Origin: Nocardia sp. NBC_01329
GTDB taxonomy: Bacteria; Actinomycetota; Actinomycetes; Mycobacteriales; Mycobacteriaceae
Assembly: GCF_035956715.1 (NCBI RefSeq)
Contig: NZ_CP108381.1
Location: 2,046,001-2,110,000, forward strand
DNA length: 64,000 nt
Direction: 5' to 3'
In this document: positions 25,642-34,107 of the stretch, one piece after another
How the letters are laid out: every line of letters starts with the position of its first letter
Position numbering within the stretch: the first letter of the stretch is position 1
Program-made: the position numbers and the translations under genes
Notes under the pieces: generated by a model
The model's database searches: none
Seen by the model: only the letters and a program-made list of their open reading frames with translations
Told to the model about the DNA's origin: nothing

Positions 25642-26838
25642 ATGAGCACGCCCGCGTCCGCGCCTTCCATCGCCCCCCTGGCCGCCGCGCTGGCCGATTC
25701 CGCCGAGGCGATGACCGACGTCCTGGTCGACCGGATCGTCGCAGCCGATTCCTCCTATTCGGAATCCGGGCTGCTGACCCACGATCAGTTGCACCGAACC
25801 TGCCTGGAGAATCTCGCGTCGGTGATCGGGGCACTCGCCGGAACCGGTCCGCTGCCGCTGCAACCGGCCCGCGACGCCGGGCGCCTCAAGGCCGAACAGG
25901 GCATCCCGGTCGCCAGCCTGCTGCACGCCTACCGGTTGGGCGGCCGGCTCATCTGGGAGGAGTTGACGAAATGGTCGGCCGGGCCGGGCGACGCCCGGCT
26001 GCACGATCTGGCGACGCGACTGTGGGAATTCGTCGATCTGTACTCCGATGCCGCTGTCGAGGCCTACCGGGAGACCGAGATCCTGCTGGCGCATTCCGAC
26101 GCCCAAGTGCAGACCCGGCTCGTGCGCACCCTCTTCGACGACCATTCGGGTAATCCGGCTCGGGTGCTCGAGGTCCTGCGCATGCTCGGGTTTCCGGAAC
26201 GCGGCGCGTTCGCCGTGGCCGCCATCGATACCGAACCCAGCGCGCCCCTCCCCGCACAGCTCGCCACAGCGCTGCGGGATGCCGGGGTCCGATCGGTCTG
26301 GGACGCTCAGATCGACGCGTATCTCGGCCTCTTGTCGGCGGGGTCGGCGGCGGGGATCGACCGTGCGGCGGCGACGATCTCGATGTTCGTCGATGATCGG
26401 GTGGGTCTCAGTACCATCGTCACCACACCCCTGTCCATCACCACGGCAGTGACCGAAGCGCGACTGGCATCGCGGTCGGCCCGGCCGGGTTCGGCCGCCA
26501 TGATCCGGTTCGGCGACGAGCCGGCTGCCCATTTGCTCATCGCCGTCCCCGAGGCGGGCCGGCGGGCTGCCACCCAGATCTTGGGGCCGTTACTCGATCT
26601 CGCCGCTACCGAGCGCGCTGACCTGATCGAAGCGCTCGACGCATGGTTCCGGTGCGGTGGTTCGGCGGCGGCGGTCGCCGAAACCATCCACTGCCACCGC
26701 AATACGGTGCGTTATCGGCTGCGCAAGATTCGTGATCTCACCGGCCGCGATACCACCGACCCACGCCAGTCCGCCGAGTTGTTCCTCGCTCTGGAGGCGC
26801 TCGCGCTGCTCGGGTCGAGCGATCCGATCGAGCGGTAG
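25642..26838 (+). CDS. PucR/CdaR-type helix-turn-helix regulator with RsbRD-like N-terminus
   Basis: The 398-residue protein has an N-terminal helical RsbRD-type domain (LLTHDQLHRTCLENLAS ... GIPVASLLHAYRLGG). A GGDEF-like or linker region follows, then a C-terminal PucR HTH_30 domain (ALDAWFRCGGSAAAVAETIH, CHRNTVRYRLRKIRDLTG). The ATG at 25642 places the family N-terminus correctly. PucR-type proteins are usually activators. Its position divergent from the aldehyde dehydrogenase suggests control of that gene. Confidence 0.85.
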   Translation: MSTPASAPSIAPLAAALADSAEAMTDVLVDRIVAADSSYSESGLLTHDQLHRTCLENLASVIGALAGTGPLPLQPARDAGRLKAEQGIPVASLLHAYRLGGRLIWEELTKWSAGPGDARLHDLATRLWEFVDLYSDAAVEAYRETEILLAHSDAQVQTRLVRTLFDDHSGNPARVLEVLRMLGFPERGAFAVAAIDTEPSAPLPAQLATALRDAGVRSVWDAQIDAYLGLLSAGSAAGIDRAAATISMFVDDRVGLSTIVTTPLSITTAVTEARLASRSARPGSAAMIRFGDEPAAHLLIAVPEAGRRAATQILGPLLDLAATERADLIEALDAWFRCGGSAAAVAETIHCHRNTVRYRLRKIRDLTGRDTTDPRQSAELFLALEALALLGSSDPIER

Positions 26839-26963
26839 CGGCGGCCGTCGGCACCCTGTGGAGCAGGGATCTTTCCGGCCGATCGCCGAATTCGGACCCA
26901 TCCGGATCGATGCGCGGATCCGAATGTGAGACGACAACATCTCTTTCAAATGAAAGGTGATAG

Positions 26964-27872
26964 ATGGGCACCGCCAAGCACAGAGCAGTCAGCCCGCGTC
27001 GAACCAAGATGGGGTCCATGGTCGTGGCGGGTGCCGTTCCCGTCGTTCTCACACTGGTGGGGACCGGCAGCGCGAATGCGGGGCCGGACCGGTGGATCCC
27101 GGTGAACGGCACCGAGCGGGTCGCTCCCGTAGCGGACGAGCCGGCACCGGCCGGCCCTGCTGTCGCCGGGGAGGCCACGGGGGTGGACGGCAGCTCTCCG
27201 CAGTGGCCCGCGGCCGAAGCACCGAATGTGCGCCCTTACCAAGGTATCCGGATTCCGGATGACATTCTGTCCTCGCTGCAGTGGGCGCGGACCGCTCCGA
27301 GGAACGAATACCTGGCGCCGGTGGATTCCTTGCACGCGCCGGTCCCGGTCGCACCCGTTCCGCCGATCGCACCGCCGCCCGGCGCTTTGCGTTTCGGCGA
27401 TGTCCAGGTCGAGTCGCCGGATTGGCTGCCCCGTGAACAGGCCATCCAGCTCAACGACGGTTCCGCGACGGCCGAGGCGAATCTCGCGACTTTCCTCGAT
27501 TCCGTCGGTATGGAGCGCACCCGCTCCGACCGGGTCGCCGGTCAGACAATGGGTGCCGCAGCGCTCGGCGCGGCCGCGGGCGCCGCGGTCGCCAGCCCGT
27601 TCGCTGTTATCGGAGCAGGTGTGGGCGGTGCGATGGGGCTGGCGATCGGGATACCGTTCGCGCCGATCGGCCTGGCCGCGGCGCCCCTGGGCGCTGCCTA
27701 CGGTTTTGCCCTGATGGCGGCCCCGCTCGCCGGTATCGGTGCGGGTATCGGTGCCGGTATCGGTGCGGCGGCTGCCCTGAGTGCTCCGCCCCGGGCGGTC
27801 GGATCCGCTCCTGAGGCGCTCGCTCCGGCCGGTCCGGACACGACCGTCGCGGACGATCCGGCCGGTAGCTGA
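26964..27872 (+). CDS. Secreted Gly/Ala-rich paralogue A (glycine-zipper protein)
   Basis: The 302-residue precursor has a signal peptide (MVVAGAVPVVLTLVGTG, cleavage near ANAG) and a long Pro/Ala/Val-rich region. The core motif shared with the genes at 40296 and 41359 follows: APPPGALRFGDVQVE, then ATAEANLATFLDSVGMERTR. Repeated small-residue hydrophobic segments (GAGVGGAMGLAIGIPF, GIGAGIGAGIGAAA) look like glycine zippers that could insert into a membrane. The function is unknown. A GAAAGGTG ribosome site precedes the ATG. It is not adjacent to its two paralogues, which lie 12 kb away in tandem. Confidence 0.72.
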   Translation: MGTAKHRAVSPRRTKMGSMVVAGAVPVVLTLVGTGSANAGPDRWIPVNGTERVAPVADEPAPAGPAVAGEATGVDGSSPQWPAAEAPNVRPYQGIRIPDDILSSLQWARTAPRNEYLAPVDSLHAPVPVAPVPPIAPPPGALRFGDVQVESPDWLPREQAIQLNDGSATAEANLATFLDSVGMERTRSDRVAGQTMGAAALGAAAGAAVASPFAVIGAGVGGAMGLAIGIPFAPIGLAAAPLGAAYGFALMAAPLAGIGAGIGAGIGAAAALSAPPRAVGSAPEALAPAGPDTTVADDPAGS

Positions 27873-27971
27873 TCGGCGTCACCGGGGCAGGGATCCCTGC
27901 GGGTCCGGCGGCTGGGCCGCTGTGGTCGCTTCCCGTGCGGCGACGGCGGATCCAGCACACCGAACCGATCG

Positions 27972-28415
27972 TCACTCTGCCGCGGGAACGAGCGTGTTGT
28001 GCCGGGCCGCCACCCACCAGCGTCCGTTCTCGGCGACCAGAACGTACAGCGCGACCATGGCCGGATCCCGGTCGATGAGGACGCCGTCCGCGGTGGTTGC
28101 CCGGGCCGACTTGTGGGCGATCGCGATATCCGGGCGGAGGAAGACTATATCGGTCATCTCGTAGGTGGCGTACTCGTCCTTCAGGAACCCGGTCAGTCCG
28201 CGGCGTGCGGCCTCGAGCAGCGCGTCGCGGCCGGTGATCACCGTGCCGACCGCGTTACCGGCGGCCGCGTTCGCGGTGAAGCCGCTGACCATCAGTTCGG
28301 CGTCGTTGGTGTTGTAGCCGGTTTCGACATCCTTGATCAGGCCCTCGATCGCGGCGATATCGGCGGTGTGGTCGGTGCTCGTATCCCCGAGGACCGGTGC
28401 TTCGTTCGTGTTCAT
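27972..28415 (-). CDS. SgcJ/EcaC-type NTF2-like protein
   Basis: The 147-residue cone-fold protein has IEGLIKDVETGYNTNDAELM at the N-terminus, then GNAVGTVITGRDALLEAAR, and a C-terminal NGRWWVAARHNTLVP, the pattern of the SgcJ/EcaC branch. Members are named after natural-product genes, but most have no known function. A perfect 9-bp inverted repeat sits 13-35 bp upstream of the ATG, so the gene is probably repressed by an unlinked TetR- or MarR-type regulator. Confidence 0.75.
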   Translation of the reverse strand: MNTNEAPVLGDTSTDHTADIAAIEGLIKDVETGYNTNDAELMVSGFTANAAAGNAVGTVITGRDALLEAARRGLTGFLKDEYATYEMTDIVFLRPDIAIAHKSARATTADGVLIDRDPAMVALYVLVAENGRWWVAARHNTLVPAAE

Positions 28416-28428
28416 GAGGCCATCTTCT

Positions 28429-28450
28429 GACCTCGAGCTAACTCGAGGTC
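28429..28450. promoter_or_regulatory. Perfect palindromic operator upstream of the SgcJ-like gene
   Basis: GACCTCGAG and CTCGAGGTC are exact 9-bp arms around CTAA, starting 13 bp before the ATG of the SgcJ-like gene. The location in the promoter/leader is typical of a repressor operator. Confidence 0.6.
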
Positions 28451-28497
28451 AACTGCTCCGTTTTGCGGCGGTGACCGTATGTCGGATCCGGAGTCGG

Positions 28498-29562
28498 TCA
28501 GCGCAGTTGGACCACGGCCGTCGCGCGGCCGAAGATCCGGCGGCCGCCGTGGCGGGCGGTGAGAGCGATCGTCGCGGTCCGGTTCACCGGGTCCACCGTC
28601 TTCACCTTGCCGGAGTACTCGATATCGGCACCCTCGGCGGTGACATGGACAGGGCTGGTCAGGCGTACCGCGTATTCGCGGACCGCGCCCGGATCGCCGA
28701 GCCAGGAGGTGACGTATCCGGCGCCGATACCGATGGTGAGCATGCCGTGTGCGACGGGGGAGTCCAGTTCGGCCAACCCGGCTACCGCGCCGCTCCAGTG
28801 GATCGGATTGGGGTCACCGGATACACCGGCGTAGTTCACCAGGTCGCCCGCGGTCAGTCGAACGGTCCGGGGCTGAAGATCATCGCCGGCGGTGACCGTC
28901 TCGAAGGCGCGGGCGTGACGGCTCACCGGCGTGGAGGGTATCGAATCGACGACCAGTTCCTCCCACAGGGCATTGTCCGCCGGTGGCCGGGCCGGACTCG
29001 GTTCTTGCTCGGTTCCCGGGCGGAAGCCGTGCATGAGAATACCGGACCCGATCTCGGTGAGGCCGGATTCGACGCCGGTCCGGCCCACGATGCTGGTGTG
29101 CGAGACGAGGACCGGCCGGCCGTCACGGTCGGTGACCGATGTCCGGAAACCCATGAGGTCGCCACCGAACGCCTGGCGGAACGATTCGAGGCGGACTTCG
29201 AAGAACAGCGCGTCGGTGTGGCGGATCGGGCGGTAATAGCGGATCACCTGATCGGTCTGCATGATCTGGCTCAGGTCGTAACCGGTCATGACGGACGCGA
29301 ACATCTCCGATTGCGCGAGGAAGCCAGGCACCGAGAAAAAGGTCAGCGGTGCGATGAGCCCACCGTACCCGTGGTCCGCGCCGGCGTCCTCCGACCAGTG
29401 GACGGGATGATGATCCTGCACCGCGCGGGCGAATTCGCGGATCTTCTCCCGCCCGACGACATAGTGGTCGCGGGCACGGTACCGATATCCCACCGGCAGA
29501 CCCGGCCCCTGCGCGGAAATCGCTTCTCGAGTTTCGGAAACGGCCATCTCTTCAGAACTCAC
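28498..29562 (-). CDS. Fused HadA/HadB-type (3R)-hydroxyacyl-ACP dehydratase
   Basis: The 354-residue protein joins two hot-dog domains. The N-terminal MaoC-N (HadA-like) half has YVVGREKIREFARAV, HPVHWSEDAGADHG and IAPLTFF. The C-terminal MaoC half has the hydratase-2 motif GDPNPIHWSGAVAG with SPVAHGMLTIGIG, giving the catalytic Asp/His. HadAB acts in FAS-II, dehydrating (3R)-hydroxyacyl-ACP during long-chain or mycolic-acid elongation. Fused forms are common outside Mycobacterium. It starts at GTG 29562. The next gene upstream on the same strand is a mycolyltransferase, but a hairpin lies between them. Confidence 0.85.
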   Translation of the reverse strand: MSSEEMAVSETREAISAQGPGLPVGYRYRARDHYVVGREKIREFARAVQDHHPVHWSEDAGADHGYGGLIAPLTFFSVPGFLAQSEMFASVMTGYDLSQIMQTDQVIRYYRPIRHTDALFFEVRLESFRQAFGGDLMGFRTSVTDRDGRPVLVSHTSIVGRTGVESGLTEIGSGILMHGFRPGTEQEPSPARPPADNALWEELVVDSIPSTPVSRHARAFETVTAGDDLQPRTVRLTAGDLVNYAGVSGDPNPIHWSGAVAGLAELDSPVAHGMLTIGIGAGYVTSWLGDPGAVREYAVRLTSPVHVTAEGADIEYSGKVKTVDPVNRTATIALTARHGGRRIFGRATAVVQLR

Positions 29563-29618
29563 GTCGGCCCACTTTACCGATATTTCCGTGTTCTGCCGGG
29601 TGGGAGAGTGGGTGCGAG

Positions 29619-29642
29619 CGAACCCGCCGCCGCACGGGTTCG
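29619..29642 (-). terminator. Hairpin after the mycolyltransferase gene
   Basis: Exact 8-bp arms (CGAACCCG and CGGGTTCG) flank an 8-nt loop. The hairpin lies 46 bp after the mycolyltransferase stop in the direction of transcription. Confidence 0.5.
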
Positions 29643-29688
29643 GCAGCAGGTGAGGCGAATTCGGGGGTAGGGGTGGGTGCCATCGCCG

Positions 29689-30762
29689 TCAGCCGATATT
29701 CGCGGAGAGATCGGGGATCATCCGTAATGCCTGATCCGCCCAGTTGTTCCATGCGTGGATCCCGGCGGCGGGGAAATCGTAGTGCACATTCTGTCCGCCC
29801 AGGGTCGCCATTCTGATCTGGAAGGCGCGAGTGTTCACCAGGGCCAGCGCCTCGAGCCCCATTCCGTTGACGGTATTGATGCTCGCGCTGTCGGTCGCGG
29901 TGGGCAGCCCACTCGCCGCCGAGACCCAGAGTCGGGTGTTGTTCGCGACCAGCCGGGGTGCGGCGACGAACGGGTCGATCCGCAGCCATTTCGGATCCCA
30001 GGGCGCGGCCATCGCGTCCACGTTGTAGCCGCCGGCGTCGATCATGGCCACGCGGATCGCCTCCCGCATGCCGGGCGCCGAGATGTTCAGATAACCCGAG
30101 TAGGACCCGGCGAAACTGAACTGGCCGGGATGATCGCCTGCCAGGGTCAGGGCGGCGCTGCCACCCATCGACAGCCCGAACACACCGTTGCGCTGGGTGG
30201 CGAACCCGAACCGGTCGCGCAGGGCGGCGGGTAGTTCCCGGGTCAGGAAGGTTTCCCATTTGTAGGTATAGGACTTACCGGGTCCCGCCGACAGGGCCTG
30301 GAGTCCGCCGGAGCCCGATGCGGACCCTGAGGCCGAGCCTGCGGCCGAGCCGGATCCGGGTGGTACCCCGAGGAAGGAACTGGGTGCGTTCCAGTCGGTA
30401 TAGAAACTGGACTGCCCACCGACCGGCATCACGACATTGATATTCCATTTGGTGAATTCCCGGGCGATATCGGTATCGATCTCCCAACCGCTGAGGTCCT
30501 CCCGCGCCCGCATTCCGTCCAGGGCGTAGACCACACGCGATGTGTTTCCGTCCGCGGCGCGGAATACGCGCGATTTGATCGGACCCATACTCGATTCGAC
30601 CCAGAAATCCGCTCCGGCGGGGTCGAATGCGGCGCGCGCGGGGGCGGTACTTCCGCTGATCAGGGAAATCGCTTGGATGAGCACCGCCAGCGCGGCGGTG
30701 GCCAGCCAGAGGGTTCGGCGGTTCAGGGCGTCCACCGGCGCCGGAGACAATCGGGTTCGCAT
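29689..30762 (-). CDS. Antigen 85-type mycolyltransferase/esterase
   Basis: The 357-residue precursor has an N-terminal hydrophobic signal/anchor (residues ~17-45) and the Ag85 alpha/beta-hydrolase fold: VYALDGMRAREDLSGWEI, MPVGGQSSFYTDWN, KWETFLTRELP and the nucleophile elbow GLSMGGS with Ser198. Likely triad partners are Glu304 (GLEALALVNT) and His336 (GIHAWNNW). Ag85 enzymes move mycolic acids onto trehalose and arabinogalactan outside the membrane. An extra Gly/Ser repeat (residues ~136-153) interrupts the loop after YTDWN, which is unusual. This gene is strong evidence for a mycolate-containing host. Confidence 0.9.
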   Translation of the reverse strand: MRTRLSPAPVDALNRRTLWLATAALAVLIQAISLISGSTAPARAAFDPAGADFWVESSMGPIKSRVFRAADGNTSRVVYALDGMRAREDLSGWEIDTDIAREFTKWNINVVMPVGGQSSFYTDWNAPSSFLGVPPGSGSAAGSASGSASGSGGLQALSAGPGKSYTYKWETFLTRELPAALRDRFGFATQRNGVFGLSMGGSAALTLAGDHPGQFSFAGSYSGYLNISAPGMREAIRVAMIDAGGYNVDAMAAPWDPKWLRIDPFVAAPRLVANNTRLWVSAASGLPTATDSASINTVNGMGLEALALVNTRAFQIRMATLGGQNVHYDFPAAGIHAWNNWADQALRMIPDLSANIG

Positions 30763-31118
30763 CGCGGAGCAGGGCCTTTCGTCCGGGTGAGCACAGGGTC
30801 GGGGCGGCCGGTCTGCGCCGGTGCCGCGGTGCCCGACCGGTGCCGATCAGCGCGCGACCCCCGCCGCGGTCTCGGCATACCGATCGGTTTGTCGTAGGTG
30901 AACCCGTCGGCGTTACCTATCTGTGATCTGATTCGCCCCGGCACGGTTCCCGGTATGACCGGCACCGGGCCGGAGATGCCACCGTGCCCGGGTGATCGGT
31001 GCGCCTCGTTGCCGGGCTGGGCCACCACCCGGAGACCAGCCGAACGACGTGGTAGTGCGAGGAGCTCGAGCTTCGCGCCCGAGAGATCGCTGCGCGCGCA
31101 GGGAGGCCGTCTATGGAG
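30763..31118. other. Intergenic, nothing recognised
   Basis: This is the promoter side of the mycolyltransferase gene. No credible gene, repeat or RNA is visible. Confidence 0.3.
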
Positions 31119-31450
31119 TCACCGGCCCGGGTGACCGGTTCCGCATGGACTGGCGGCACACCGGTACCGACGCCCCGGACGTGGTGCGCCGGTGGTCCGA
31201 GCTCGTGGCGAGTGACCAGCACGGTCTGGAAGAACTGCGGCTTCTCAGCGCCGACGCCGGGAGCAGCGGACGAAGCTGTGCAATCGGCGGTGATCGCGGC
31301 AGTGCGACACTGCGCGCGGAAGGTGAGTGCCGCACTCGCCTTCCGGTTCTCGCAGCATGCCTATGCGGACTACTCCGACCCGGTCCCGGCGGCTTCCCGC
31401 ACGGTGTTCGACGACTTCAGCCGAACTTTCGGATATGGGGGGTCATGCAT
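31119..31450 (+). pseudogene. Possible frameshifted small gene, + strand
   Basis: Two overlapping frames look coding in turn. From ~31121 to 31260 the frame reads FRMDWRHTGTDAPDVVRRWS ... GLEELRLLSAD. From ~31258 to 31440 a second frame reads AVIAAVRHCARKVSAAL and HAYADYSDPVPAAS. Codon third positions are GC-rich in each part only in its own frame. A single indel near 31258 would join them into one ~110-residue protein. No known family is recognised. Confidence 0.28.
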
Positions 31451-31588
31451 GCGACGATCGAGTTCCTCGGGGAGAAGTAGTCACATTCCTCATGGCGGCC
31501 CTCGGGATTGCAACCCTCGAGCGATGGCTCACCGCCGGGCGAAGGCGGGCTGCTACCCTCGCCCGCTACCTCGTTTTCGAAATACAGC

Positions 31589-31921
31589 CTAGGGGTGGGC
31601 CTTCTGATATGCCTCGGCGATCTCCGCCGAGATCCGGCCCCGATTGGACACTTCCAGGCCGTTCTTGCGCGCCCATTCGCGAATGGTCTGGGTGCGGGCA
31701 TTGTTGTTCGCCGCCTGCGGGCGTTGCTTGCCCTTCACCCTGCCACCGACCCGGCGGGCATGCTCGGTCCAGAATCCGACTGTGCTGCGCAGGGTTTCGG
31801 CGTTATCGGCGGAGAGATCGATCTCGTAGGTGACACCGTCCAGAGCGAGCGTGACAGTTTCCTCGGCGATCGAAGTTCCGTCGTAGTCGTCGACCAGCTC
31901 GACGATGACCTTACGCGCCAT
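31589..31921 (-). CDS. lsr2: Lsr2, nucleoid-associated xenogeneic silencer
   Basis: The 110-residue protein has the N-terminal oligomerisation domain (ARKVIVELVDDYDGTSIAE, VTYEIDLSADNAETLR) and the C-terminal DNA-binding domain (RTQTIREWARKNGLEVSNRG) with the AT-hook-like RGR at 94-96. Lsr2 is the actinobacterial H-NS analogue: it coats AT-rich DNA and silences acquired genes. The length and motifs are standard. Many actinobacteria have two copies; only one is seen here, and it is transcribed alone. Confidence 0.95.
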   Translation of the reverse strand: MARKVIVELVDDYDGTSIAEETVTLALDGVTYEIDLSADNAETLRSTVGFWTEHARRVGGRVKGKQRPQAANNNARTQTIREWARKNGLEVSNRGRISAEIAEAYQKAHP

Positions 31922-32052
31922 GCAGTCCTCCGAACGGTGGGCAAACTATCCGGACAATGGTAGCCAAAGATCGGCGCCCACCCGGAACCCGGCGTCGCGG
32001 TCCGTCTCGGAGGAGGGCGGAAGAGTCGGACCGCGCACGGTGTTCTACGAGC

Positions 32053-33027
32053 GTGGAACTGTCATTGCTGGACCGGTCGCGGACCCGGGTCGGGGAACCC
32101 GAAGCGGCCGCCTTGACCCATACCGTCGAACGGGCCGTGGCGGCCGAGAAATCCGGGTATCGGCGCTTCTGGGTGGCCGAACATCATGCGGTGCCCGGGA
32201 TCGCGTCCGGCTCGCCACCCGTTCTGCTCGCGGCACTGGGCGCGCGGACCTCGACGATCCGGATCGGGTCCGGCGGGGTGATGCTGCCCCACCATCAGCC
32301 ACTTGTGGTGGCCGAGCAGTTCCTCATGCTGGAGGCCCTGTTCCCCGCCCGCGTCGATCTGGGGCTCGGTCGCTCACCGGCATTCACCGCTCCGGTTCGC
32401 CGGGCCATGCGGCAGGAGGAAGACCCGCCGGACCGGTTCGCGGAGGAACTGGCCGAATTGCGTGACTACCTCGACGGAGCCGGACCCGTCACCGCGCACC
32501 CGGTGACCGACCGGACGGTGCCCATGTTCGTCCTGGCTACTGGGCAGGGACTCGCGGTCGCCGCGCGACTGGGTCTGCCGGCAGTGCTCGGCGGACCGCT
32601 GGTGGACAGCCCGGATATCGCTGCCGCACTCGCCGGTTACCGCCGTGACTTCCGGCCCAGCCCGCGCGCGCAGCGCCCGGGCGTGACGATCGCGCTGGAC
32701 GTCACCGTCGCCGAAACCGACGAGGAGGCCCGCTCACTGGTCCTACCCGAAGCCTGGGCGATGGCACGCTCCCGTACGACCGGTGAATTCCCGCCGTTGG
32801 AGCCGGTAGCCGCGATCGCGAATCAGCCGTGGACCGACCAGACCCGCCGCCGCGTCGAAGCGACCGTGCGCCACGCGGTCGCGGGTACGCCACAGACCGT
32901 GCGCCGCAGGATCGAAGAACTCACCGACCGAACCGGGGCCGACGAACTGCTGGTCACCACCTCTACCTACGACCGGGACGCACTGGCCGCCTCCGATAGC
33001 GCGCTGGCGCGGATCATCGCGGGCTGA
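32053..33027 (+). CDS. LLM-class flavin-dependent oxidoreductase
   Basis: The 324-residue luciferase-like TIM-barrel protein has VELSLLDRSRTR at the start, FWVAEHHAVPGIASGSPPVL (the conserved AEHH), a long flavin/F420-side segment GSGGVMLPHHQPLVVAEQF and LFPARVDLGLGRSP. This is the MsnO8/YhbW-like branch. I chose GTG 32053 because it gives the family N-terminus; the frame is open upstream but rich in Arg without motifs. The substrate is unknown. Confidence 0.85.
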   Translation: MELSLLDRSRTRVGEPEAAALTHTVERAVAAEKSGYRRFWVAEHHAVPGIASGSPPVLLAALGARTSTIRIGSGGVMLPHHQPLVVAEQFLMLEALFPARVDLGLGRSPAFTAPVRRAMRQEEDPPDRFAEELAELRDYLDGAGPVTAHPVTDRTVPMFVLATGQGLAVAARLGLPAVLGGPLVDSPDIAAALAGYRRDFRPSPRAQRPGVTIALDVTVAETDEEARSLVLPEAWAMARSRTTGEFPPLEPVAAIANQPWTDQTRRRVEATVRHAVAGTPQTVRRRIEELTDRTGADELLVTTSTYDRDALAASDSALARIIAG

Positions 33028-33060
33028 GCTGTGCACCGGCGCTTCGGCCCGGTGACGACG

Positions 33061-33951
33061 CTATCCCACCCGGGTCGTATGGAACTCGTGGAAAGCGCGC
33101 AGAGTTTCGGTCGGCGCCTCGAGCTGCGGATAGTGACCCACCTCGGGCAGTTCGACCACGTCGGGCTCGGCGATCAGCCGGCGGTAGCGGCGCACCATCG
33201 GTGCACCCGATACCGGATCGCGTAACCCGTCGATCAGCCGGACCGGGACCTGCGGGCGGGTCAACGCCCCGACCCAGCGCTGCCGGTGGGTACGTCGCTC
33301 GGCCATATAACCCATCAGTTTGTGGCCGTTGCGTTTCCCGTGCTTACTGCACCACAGCATCCAGAACTGGTGCATCTGCTCCTCGTCGAGCCGGGAATCG
33401 GCGGCGAATACCGCGTTCAGGCTGTGCGCGAAGGTCTTCTCGCTGCCGAACCGGCCGACCAGCGGACCCAGGGGGCTCGCCAGCAGTCGCTGGATCGGCC
33501 GCGGCCGGTGGGCTTCCGGGAACAGGCCGCCGTTGAGCAGGCAGACCGACTCGATCATCAGCGATCGGTCGCCGGATGCCCGGCGTTCGGCATCTCGGGC
33601 GAGCAGCTCCTGGGCCACCGTATCGCCGTAGTCGTGGGCCAGGATGTGGAAATTCTCCACGCCCTGTTCGCGCAGCAACTGTTCGGCCAGATCGGCCTGA
33701 TCGACGATGGTGTAGTCGTAGTGCTGCGGTTTGGCCGACCAGCCGAAACCGATCAGATCCGGGGCCAGTACCCGCTCGAACTGCTCGCACAGCTCAGGCC
33801 ACAGCATGTGCCAATCCCAGGACGCGGTGGGGAACCCGTGTAGGCACAGTAGGGTTCCGGACGATCCGGTACCGCCCGCGCGCCAGAAGATCTGGTGTCC
33901 GCGATGGGTGAAACGCGCTCCGCTCGACCGCCAGCTCGCAAACTCGTCCAT
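33061..33951 (-). CDS. MEST-like alpha/beta hydrolase
   Basis: The 296-residue hydrolase has the oxyanion motif LHGFPTASWDWH (residues ~37-48), APDLIGFGWSAKP and the nucleophile elbow AHDYGDTVAQELLARD with Asp107. An Asp nucleophile is typical of epoxide hydrolases and haloalkane dehalogenases. The segments HDYGDTVAQELL, NGGLFPEAHRP and RWVGALT are close to vertebrate MEST (PEG1), the imprinted alpha/beta hydrolase of unknown substrate. The likely acid and base are Asp in RDPVSGAP and His in VGHYPQLEAP. The ATG at 33951 gives the usual length. It is convergent with one LLM gene and divergent from another. Confidence 0.82.
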   Translation of the reverse strand: MDEFASWRSSGARFTHRGHQIFWRAGGTGSSGTLLCLHGFPTASWDWHMLWPELCEQFERVLAPDLIGFGWSAKPQHYDYTIVDQADLAEQLLREQGVENFHILAHDYGDTVAQELLARDAERRASGDRSLMIESVCLLNGGLFPEAHRPRPIQRLLASPLGPLVGRFGSEKTFAHSLNAVFAADSRLDEEQMHQFWMLWCSKHGKRNGHKLMGYMAERRTHRQRWVGALTRPQVPVRLIDGLRDPVSGAPMVRRYRRLIAEPDVVELPEVGHYPQLEAPTETLRAFHEFHTTRVG

Positions 33952-34107
33952 ATGCCCAGCATGCCCCGCTGCGGGGCGCGGGTCGAGGATGTCGTGGGCG
34001 CGTCGGCACGACGTCGCGGGCGGCCGGAATTCTTCCGGCCCGGGGTAGGCTCGACGCCCGAACGAACCGGAAATGACCCACCCGCCCACTGCACGAGGAG
34101 GCGCACC

